Below are positions 5,349 to 10,174 of a stretch of DNA of 10,174 nt, in pieces; position 1 is the stretch's first letter; each line of letters begins with the position of its first letter. Under the pieces are notes generated by a model. It was not told the DNA's origin. It saw only the letters and a program-made list of their open reading frames with translations, and ran no database searches. The translations under genes and the position numbers were made by a program. Source of the DNA: Acidobacteriaceae bacterium (lineage in GTDB: Bacteria > Acidobacteriota > Terriglobia > Terriglobales > Acidobacteriaceae). Where the stretch lies: assembly GCA_003140785.1 (NCBI GenBank), contig PLKY01000315.1, positions 1-10,174 of the forward strand, written 5' to 3'.

Positions 5349-6332
5349 ATGAATTGCGAAGTTGCGCATGAACGGATCGTTCTGGCGGCATACGGCGAAC
5401 TCGCCGATGATCTGGTCCACGAACTGGACCGTCACTTAACAACCTGCGCTGAGTGCTGCGCAGATCGGGAGCAGTTGCAGGCGCTGAAGACGCTGGCGGC
5501 TGTGCATCCCGTGATTGAGCCGCCTGCGAACCTGGTGGCGCGCTCGCGGATGCAGCTGGAAGAGGCTCTGGATGCGATTCCGCCCAAGCGCTGGTATGAG
5601 CGGTTTGGCGAAGGGCTGCTGAATCATTTTGCGCGATTGCAAGCGGCTCCAGTGGCCGCGAGCCTGCTGCTGGTGGCAGGGATTGGTGCGGGCAGCGTGG
5701 GCGGATTTGAATTTGCGCAGGCGCGGGCGGCGCACGCTGCGGGCAGGGTGAATCAGGTGGCCGCGAGCGAGTCGCCGGTTCCTGCGATTCCAGCGAGTCC
5801 GACGGACGTTGCCAGCATTTCAAGCATTGTGCAGCAGCCGAACAGCGAACTGGTCGAGGTGCGCTACAACCAGGTTGTACCGCAGCGCATTCAGGGTTCG
5901 CTTGACGATCCGGCGATTCGGCAGTTGCTGATGATGGCGTCGGAGGACGCGGCATCGGCGGGGATTCGCGACGATTCGGTGGGCCTGCTGGCGGCGGAGT
6001 GCCGCGCGGGTCACAGCTGCGACGGCGCGGGCATTCGCGATGCTCTGATGGTGGCGCTGCGCTATGACCGGAATGAAGGCGTGCGTGAGAAGGCGCTGAA
6101 GGGACTTGAGCCTTACGTATCCGAAGATATGCGTGTGCGCGACGCGGTGCTGGAGGCACTTTTGAACGACAGTGATGCGCGCATTCGCACCGAAGCAATC
6201 AATGTTCTTGAGCCCGTCGAGGCCGATATGACAGTGCGCCAGGTGCTGTCTACAGTTGCCACGTCGGATCAAAATCCCCAGATCCGCAATGTCTCCCGGC
6301 GAGTTCTGCGCCGGGTGCCGGAGTTTCAGTAG
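5349..6332 (+). CDS. Zinc-finger (ZAS/zf-HC2) membrane anti-sigma factor with HEAT-like repeats
   Basis: 327-residue protein expected to bind and silence the sigma factor encoded upstream. The cytoplasmic N-terminus carries the ZAS zinc motif H29-x3-C33-x2-C36 (HLTTCAEC), with Cys3 (MNCEVAHE) a possible fourth ligand. A single membrane segment lies at about 100-119 (PVAASLLLVAGIGAGSVGGF). A Ser/Pro/Gln-containing linker follows, then from about 186 to the end a helical region of roughly 30-residue HEAT-like units: DPAIRQLLMMA, GIRDALMVALRYDRNEGVRE, DMRVRDAVLEALLNDSDARI, DMTVRQVLSTVATSDQNPQI. By topology this repeat domain would face the periplasm and could be the sensor or a docking surface. 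ATG 5349 was chosen for AAGGA nine bases before it and because MNCEVAHE begins the family domain. An upstream TTG at 5289 would add 20 unrelated residues. The coupling of ZAS and HEAT is unusual compared with RseA. Confidence 0.9.
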   Translation: MNCEVAHERIVLAAYGELADDLVHELDRHLTTCAECCADREQLQALKTLAAVHPVIEPPANLVARSRMQLEEALDAIPPKRWYERFGEGLLNHFARLQAAPVAASLLLVAGIGAGSVGGFEFAQARAAHAAGRVNQVAASESPVPAIPASPTDVASISSIVQQPNSELVEVRYNQVVPQRIQGSLDDPAIRQLLMMASEDAASAGIRDDSVGLLAAECRAGHSCDGAGIRDALMVALRYDRNEGVREKALKGLEPYVSEDMRVRDAVLEALLNDSDARIRTEAINVLEPVEADMTVRQVLSTVATSDQNPQIRNVSRRVLRRVPEFQ

Positions 6333-6413
6333 ATTTTGACAATCATTCAGGAAACGGCACCGTACCCAAAGAGTGCCAGCCTGAATAGGAAAAAAATACA
6401 GGGGGAAAGACAA

Positions 6414-7358
6414 ATGAAGTACCTTTCGAGGCCTTACCGCACTATGTTTCGGAGCTTTCAAAAGAGCTGGTTATTTGGAGTTGCCGCGTTGATGTTGGTT
6501 GGGCTGGCGTTCGGGGCGCACCGCGCGGCGGCACAGTCCGCAGGATTGGCACAGCTGATGGAAGAGCCGAGTCCGCTGCTGCACTCAAGCACACAGGGCT
6601 ACATGGGCGTGCTGGTGGGCGACGTCGATTCCGACTCCGCCGCCAAACTGAAATTGAAGGATGTGCGCGGGGCGGTGGTTACTCTCATCGATCATGATGC
6701 GCCAGCGGCGCAGGCGGGCGTCCGGGTGAATGACGTGGTGTTGCAGGTCAACGGACAAGCTGTGGAAGGCGCTGAGCAGTTCACGCGCATGCTGCGCGAG
6801 GTTCCCGCAGGCCGTTCTGTGAGCCTCGTCATCAGCCGCGACGGCGCGGTGCAGACCATCGCGGTGCAGTTGGCGGACCGCAAGAAGATGGAACACGATG
6901 TATGGAATCGACTCGACAACGGGAGCGATCAGTCGACATCAGCCCCGGGAATGGGCATTTTTTCCGGCGGCTCGGGCGATGTGCCTTCGGGAGGCTTCCA
7001 TATTCCGTTTGTTGGGACAAGCACGCTGAATGTGGGCGCGCTGGTGGAACCGCTGGCCTCTCAGATGGCCGATTATCTTGGCGTCCAGGGCGGTTTGATG
7101 ATCAAGCAGATTGCCCGCAAGAGCCAGGCCGAGGCGGCAGGGTTGAAGGCCTTCGATGTGATTCTCAAAGTAGGCGCTGACGGCATCGCGACCACAGCCG
7201 ATTGGGACCGCGCGTTGCGGGCCAACCAGGGAAAGCCTGTGCAGGTCACGATTCTTCGCGACCGCAGGCAGCAGACGGTGACGCTGCAGGTGGATACCAA
7301 GCGCCACCACGCAGAGGTAGAGGAGATGCGGGCGCGGGGCTTCGATCACGCGGTGTGA
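6414..7358 (+). CDS. Exported protein with two PDZ domains
   Basis: 314-residue protein with a signal peptide: a basic n-region, hydrophobic core WLFGVAALMLVGLAFGA (19-35) and likely cleavage after Ala40 (HRAAA-QS), with possible retention as an N-terminal anchor. PDZ 1 covers about 62-156 (GYMGVLVGDV, GAVVTLIDHDAPAAQAGVRV, NDVVLQVNGQAVEGAEQFT). PDZ 2 covers about 205-311 (GGLMIKQIARKSQAEAAGLK, FDVILKVGADGIATTADWD). PDZ domains of this kind bind C-terminal peptides of misfolded outer-membrane proteins in DegP/DegS/HtrA. No trypsin-like domain with a GNSGGP motif is present, so it is not itself an HtrA protease. ATG 6414 has GGGGA seven bases upstream. A longer frame from 6336 lacks both a ribosome site and a signal-like start. 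Placed 81 bases after the anti-sigma gene, it probably serves the same envelope-stress circuit as sensor, adaptor or target. Confidence 0.9.
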   Translation: MKYLSRPYRTMFRSFQKSWLFGVAALMLVGLAFGAHRAAAQSAGLAQLMEEPSPLLHSSTQGYMGVLVGDVDSDSAAKLKLKDVRGAVVTLIDHDAPAAQAGVRVNDVVLQVNGQAVEGAEQFTRMLREVPAGRSVSLVISRDGAVQTIAVQLADRKKMEHDVWNRLDNGSDQSTSAPGMGIFSGGSGDVPSGGFHIPFVGTSTLNVGALVEPLASQMADYLGVQGGLMIKQIARKSQAEAAGLKAFDVILKVGADGIATTADWDRALRANQGKPVQVTILRDRRQQTVTLQVDTKRHHAEVEEMRARGFDHAV

Positions 7359-7402
7359 CGGAACCCTGGATAAGGATTGGTTGTAGGCCGGTATTCCCTC
7401 AG

Positions 7403-7414
7403 GGGCTGAAGCCC
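7403..7414. repeat. Second GGGCT-GA-AGCCC hairpin
   Basis: A 5-bp perfect stem around GA, sharing its core with the longer hairpin at 4329-4348. It lies in the gap between the convergent PDZ and acyl-CoA dehydrogenase genes. Confidence 0.6.
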
Positions 7415-7436
7415 GCACACATTTTGCTCTCTTTAC

Positions 7437-7461
7437 GGCACGACTGAAAGTCGTGCCCTTT
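7437..7461. terminator. Hairpin, possible bidirectional terminator
   Basis: GGCACGACT (7437-7445) and AGTCGTGCC (7449-7457) form a perfect 9-bp stem with a GAA loop, followed by CTTTT on the plus strand. It sits between convergent genes, where a shared terminator is expected. The T-run is short, and the GAA loop matches the style of the other hairpins here, so it may instead be a dispersed repeat. Confidence 0.5.
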
Positions 7462-7526
7462 CAAAACATCGACTTATTCAGAAGGTCCATAAAGGGCCTG
7501 TCTGCTTCAGGCCGGAGCGCCGACGA

Positions 7527-8699
7527 TTAGCGCGAATGCTTGAGCACTTGCTTGGCGATGGTGGCCAGTTGCATGTTTGAGGTACCTTCGTAGATTTTGC
7601 CGATCTTGGCATCGCGGTAGTACTTCTCGGCAGGGTAATCGCGCACGAATCCATTTCCACCGAAAACTTCAACGCACTGGCTGGCTACGCGCTCGGCTAC
7701 CTGGGACGCGAAGAGCTTGGCCATGGCCGCTTCCTTGACGTAGGGCTTGCCCGCGTCTTTGAGGCGCGCGGCGTTATAGACCAGGAGGCGCGCCGCCTCG
7801 ATTTCGGTGGCCATCTCAGCCAAATTGAATTGAACCGCCTGAAATTCGGCGATGGGCTTGCCGAACTGGCGTCGCTCTCCAGCATAGCGGGCTGCGTGAT
7901 TCCATGCGCCTTCGGCGAGCCCAAGCATCTGCGCCGCGATGCCGATGCGGCCTTCGTTCAGTGTCTCGATGGCGATCTTGTAGCCCTTGCCACGCTCCCC
8001 GAGCAGGTTTTTTTCCGGAATGAAACAGCCGTCGAGGATCAGCTCGCAGGTGCTCGAAGCCCGAATGCCGAGCTTGTCTTCTTTGCGGCCGACGATGAAG
8101 CCAGGGGTGTCTTTCTCGACCAGAAAGGCCGTGATGCCGCGATAGCCTGCGGTTGGATCGACGGTGGCGAAAACGATGAAGAGGCCGGCTTCGCGGGCGT
8201 TGGAGATCCATAGCTTACGGCCGGAGAGCCGATAGCCGCCGTCAGAGAGTTCGGCACGGGTTTGGAGGGCGAAGGCGTCGGAACCGGAGCCGGCCTCACT
8301 CAGCGCGTAGGCTCCGACGGTGTCAGAAGCCACGCGCGGGAGCCAGCGGTGCTGCTGTGCGTCCGTGGCCCAGCGCCGGAGCGCGTTGATGACGAGGGTA
8401 TTGTGCACGTCGACGAGAACTGCGACCCCTGGATCGACGGTGGAGATGGCTTCGATGGCGAGGACCGCGTCAAAGAAGCTGCCGCCGGAGCCGCCGAAGG
8501 CTTCGGGGGACTCGATGCCCATCAGCCCCAACTCGAAGAGATGCCGAAGGAGGCCGGGCGCGAGCTGCTGATCTGAATCCATCTGCCCTACGAGGGGCTC
8601 GATTTTGTCCTGGGCGAATTGCCGCACCGTTGAGAAGAAGAGATTCTCTTCTTCAGAGAGATGGGTGAGCGGGGAAGGAGTGGCATGGCTCTTCGACAA
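7527..8699 (-). CDS. Acyl-CoA dehydrogenase, short/branched-chain type
   Basis: FAD-dependent enzyme that introduces the alpha-beta double bond into acyl-CoA in fatty-acid or branched-chain amino-acid breakdown, passing electrons to ETF. The 390-residue length is typical. The first family signature is at 131-141 (YALSEAGSGSD). The second is the FGGNGFVRDYPAEKYYRDAK block. The catalytic base is most likely Glu371 in IYEGTSNMQ. Long stretches (GYRGITAFLVEKDTPGF, LNEGRIGIAAQMLGLA, LEAARLLVYNAARL-like) resemble mammalian short/branched-chain dehydrogenase ACADSB, so 2-methyl-branched or short acyl-CoA substrates are plausible; butyryl-CoA type is the alternative. The start is a TTG at 8699 with GGAGG 11 bases upstream on the minus strand; no ATG is suitably placed. 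No beta-oxidation partner gene is next to it. Confidence 0.95.
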   Translation of the reverse strand: MSKSHATPSPLTHLSEEENLFFSTVRQFAQDKIEPLVGQMDSDQQLAPGLLRHLFELGLMGIESPEAFGGSGGSFFDAVLAIEAISTVDPGVAVLVDVHNTLVINALRRWATDAQQHRWLPRVASDTVGAYALSEAGSGSDAFALQTRAELSDGGYRLSGRKLWISNAREAGLFIVFATVDPTAGYRGITAFLVEKDTPGFIVGRKEDKLGIRASSTCELILDGCFIPEKNLLGERGKGYKIAIETLNEGRIGIAAQMLGLAEGAWNHAARYAGERRQFGKPIAEFQAVQFNLAEMATEIEAARLLVYNAARLKDAGKPYVKEAAMAKLFASQVAERVASQCVEVFGGNGFVRDYPAEKYYRDAKIGKIYEGTSNMQLATIAKQVLKHSR

Positions 8700-8760
8700 G
8701 CGAATCGGTGCCTCCGGCCTCGCAGTGTATCAAACGGGGAGCTGAAGAGGTATTTGGGCA

Positions 8761-8797
8761 AAGAAATGGGGCAGACGCCGGGAAGGACGCCTGCCCC
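8761..8797 (-). terminator. Rho-independent terminator candidate after the S53 protease gene
   Basis: On the minus strand GGGGCAGGCG pairs with CGTCTGCCCC (ten pairs, one G-T) across a ten-base loop, and ATTTCTT follows. It starts 16 bases after the protease stop codon and before the acyl-CoA dehydrogenase gene, which suits a terminator. The T-tract is imperfect. Confidence 0.6.
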
Positions 8798-8812
8798 GTT
8801 GGAACTGCCTGG

Positions 8813-10174
8813 TTAATCGATGACGAAAGTGAAGGTGGTTGTCGCGGTGATGGTCGCTGTCGTTGAATCCGTGCCCGTGACGGTGAAAGTGTAGGTCCCC
8901 TTGGGCGGATCGGAGACAGTGGTGGAACTCGAGCCGCCGCCGCAGGCCGAGAGACCTAAACCGATGGCGAGCAGGCCGATTACTGCAGCCAGATTGCGGA
9001 GTTTGCGTGAAGAGCGTCCTAGGAATCCGGCGAGCAGCAACCCTGCGAAGGCGACGGCAAGCGGCGCCCGATTTGGAGTGTTGCTTTGCGACGTCTTCAC
9101 GGGGCCGAGGCGATGCATGGTGTGTTTGCCGCCCTCGGCAACTGCCGCGCTGACGCAGTCGGAGGCGTTGGTGTCGAAGGTGAGTGTAGTTGTTGCGGCA
9201 GCCGTGCCAGCTACGGTTACCGATCCGCCGCTAGCGGTCGGAGTGGTGAACCCGAAGCAGAGATTGGCGAGCGCTGTGTCGTTGGAGGAGTCGACGCTCA
9301 GATCGACTGTTCCGGTATAGGCAGGGCTTGTGGAGGGCGTGACGGTGATGGTCGAAGTGCCCGTGCTTCCCTGCGTCACGGTGACGTTGGTGGCACCCAA
9401 CTTGAAGCTGCCTTTTCCCGAGCTGACGGCAGCGATGTTTATCGACACGGAACCGCTGGAGGCAGCGTGTGTAGTGTCACCCGCGTACTGGGCAACGATG
9501 GTGTGGACACCCGCGGCTGCGAAGTTCGCAGTATAAGTGGCTGTGCCGTTCGCCGTCAGGGTCACCGACGTTGTCGATCCGCTGCTGCTGTAGGTTGTGC
9601 CGCCGCCATCAATGGAGAGGTTCACGGTTCCGGATGGAACGGTTGTGCCGCTTTCGGAAGCGACAGTAATGGTGATGGTGTCGTTGGTGCTCACAGCTGG
9701 TGTGGTTGTTGCCGCCGATAGGGTGGTAGTGGTGCCGATGAGGGCGGCGCTTGCTCCACTATTGACCGGCCATGCGGTCGCCAGCGCGCTTAGATTGACC
9801 GAGCCGAGACCGGTGACCTGGTCATAGCCGGCGTTGGTGGCGTAGGCGCCTTCACTGGCGCTGCTGCAATAGTTGGCGCCGAGGCCGGATGGGCATTCGT
9901 TACCGGTGGCGCCAGTATTGCTGGGAACGTCGCCGTTAAAGGCAGCTGCGTAGGTGGTGGCATTGGAGGCCAGTGTATAGAGCGTGGGGTTGATGAGACC
10001 CTGGCCGCTGACATAGCCCTTGTCCTGGTTGAGAATAGCGACCATGCCGGCAAAGACCGGGGTGGCGAAGCTGGTGCCACCGGCGACGGTCAGGTCCTGG
10101 GTTGCGGAATCACGAAAGCCGCTATTGCAACTGGCTTGCTGGCTGGTATCCCAGTCGCTGGTGTCGCTGGTGCA
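8813..10174 (-). CDS. S53 (kumamolisin/sedolisin-type) secreted protease, C-terminal part with Ig-like domains
   Basis: The gene enters from the right edge; 453 residues are visible, ending at TAA 8815-8813. S53 enzymes are secreted serine-carboxyl proteases, usually acid-active. The catalytic serine motif is VAGGTSFATPVFAG, with Ser35 of the visible part. GYDQVTGLGSVN (116-127) is the calcium-site region that closes the fold. The Glu/Asp catalytic residues and the pro-domain lie outside the window. After the enzyme come a Big_3-type Ig-like domain (about 148-247, with the typical SGTVNLSIDGG and GVHTIVAQYAGD) and a second Thr-rich beta domain (about 255-350). The C-terminus has two hydrophobic segments (370-386 and 394-410) around the basic RSSRKLR. 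The second ends in a lipobox-like LSACGGG (Cys411), followed by a 42-residue Thr-rich tail (GTYTFTVTGTD). The tail is not a standard part of S53 enzymes and may be an anchoring signal. Confidence 0.93.
   Translation of the reverse strand, partial: CTSDTSDWDTSQQASCNSGFRDSATQDLTVAGGTSFATPVFAGMVAILNQDKGYVSGQGLINPTLYTLASNATTYAAAFNGDVPSNTGATGNECPSGLGANYCSSASEGAYATNAGYDQVTGLGSVNLSALATAWPVNSGASAALIGTTTTLSAATTTPAVSTNDTITITVASESGTTVPSGTVNLSIDGGGTTYSSSGSTTSVTLTANGTATYTANFAAAGVHTIVAQYAGDTTHAASSGSVSINIAAVSSGKGSFKLGATNVTVTQGSTGTSTITVTPSTSPAYTGTVDLSVDSSNDTALANLCFGFTTPTASGGSVTVAGTAAATTTLTFDTNASDCVSAAVAEGGKHTMHRLGPVKTSQSNTPNRAPLAVAFAGLLLAGFLGRSSRKLRNLAAVIGLLAIGLGLSACGGGSSSTTVSDPPKGTYTFTVTGTDSTTATITATTTFTFVID

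Noticed and set aside
5257..5352. Short plus-strand frame across the direct repeat, a possible leader peptide
   Set aside because: No start codon with a ribosome site, and the repeated LDEICG peptide follows only from the DNA repeat.
5347..6198. Minus-strand open frame of 283 codons opposite the anti-sigma gene
   Set aside because: The product is a Pro/Arg/Ser-rich shadow without a domain, while the plus strand encodes a coherent zinc finger, membrane segment and repeat protein.
6336..6341. Perfect TTGACA before the PDZ gene
   Set aside because: No acceptable -10 hexamer is found 16-19 bases downstream, so a separate sigma-70 promoter is not supported.
7495..7513. GGCCTG/CAGGCC hairpin near the acyl-CoA dehydrogenase 3' end
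   Set aside because: Six-base stem with a seven-base loop and no T-run on either side; the nearby 7437-7457 hairpin is a better terminator candidate.
9086..9721. Plus-strand open frame of 211 codons opposite the S53 protease
   Set aside because: Gly/Cys/Arg-rich antisense of Thr/Ser-rich Ig-like repeats, with no domain and no ribosome site.

Overview
This window looks like part of an Acidobacteriota chromosome, probably from the Terriglobia/Acidobacteriaceae group. That placement is an inference. It rests on the moderately high GC, the dense and well-filled gene layout, the secreted S53 (kumamolisin-type) protease with Ig-like repeats and a double-hydrophobic C-terminus, the dispersed GGGGCTGAAGCCCC-type hairpins, and the AACAGGG heptamer runs. 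No rRNA, tRNA, CRISPR array or insertion sequence was seen.

Layout. (1) Positions 1-2015, + strand: the 3' end of a 6-phosphogluconate dehydrogenase gene, then zwf (glucose-6-phosphate dehydrogenase). These are two enzymes of the oxidative pentose-phosphate pathway, separated by a 66-base gap that carries a heptamer repeat. (2) Positions 2082-2726, +: a secreted protein of unknown function. (3) Positions 2713-4234, - strand: a ribonuclease HI-like gene with an unusual linker and C-terminal tail, then a HigBA-type toxin-antitoxin pair (RelE-like toxin first, XRE antitoxin second, 56-base overlap) with a palindromic operator candidate in front. Downstream of the antitoxin lies a short orphan reading frame that resembles the RNase H tail. 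(4) Positions 4235-4519: a non-coding stretch with hairpin repeats and the presumed upstream region of the next cluster. (5) Positions 4520-7358, +: an ECF-type sigma factor, a zinc-binding membrane anti-sigma factor whose outer part is made of HEAT-like repeats, and an exported protein with two PDZ domains. (6) Positions 7359-7526: hairpins between convergent genes. (7) Positions 7527-8699, -: an acyl-CoA dehydrogenase resembling short/branched-chain enzymes. (8) Positions 8813-10174, -: the C-terminal part of a secreted S53 serine-carboxyl protease.

The most coherent system is region 5. The sigma factor would be held at the membrane by the anti-sigma factor. The periplasmic HEAT-like domain and the exported double-PDZ protein are plausible parts of an envelope-stress sensing circuit, a variation on RpoE-RseA-DegS that lacks a visible protease domain. 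The most puzzling structure is the RNase H/toxin-antitoxin area, where a chimeric gene, a simple-sequence heptamer inside the coding region and an orphan copy of the tail lie within 1.5 kb.
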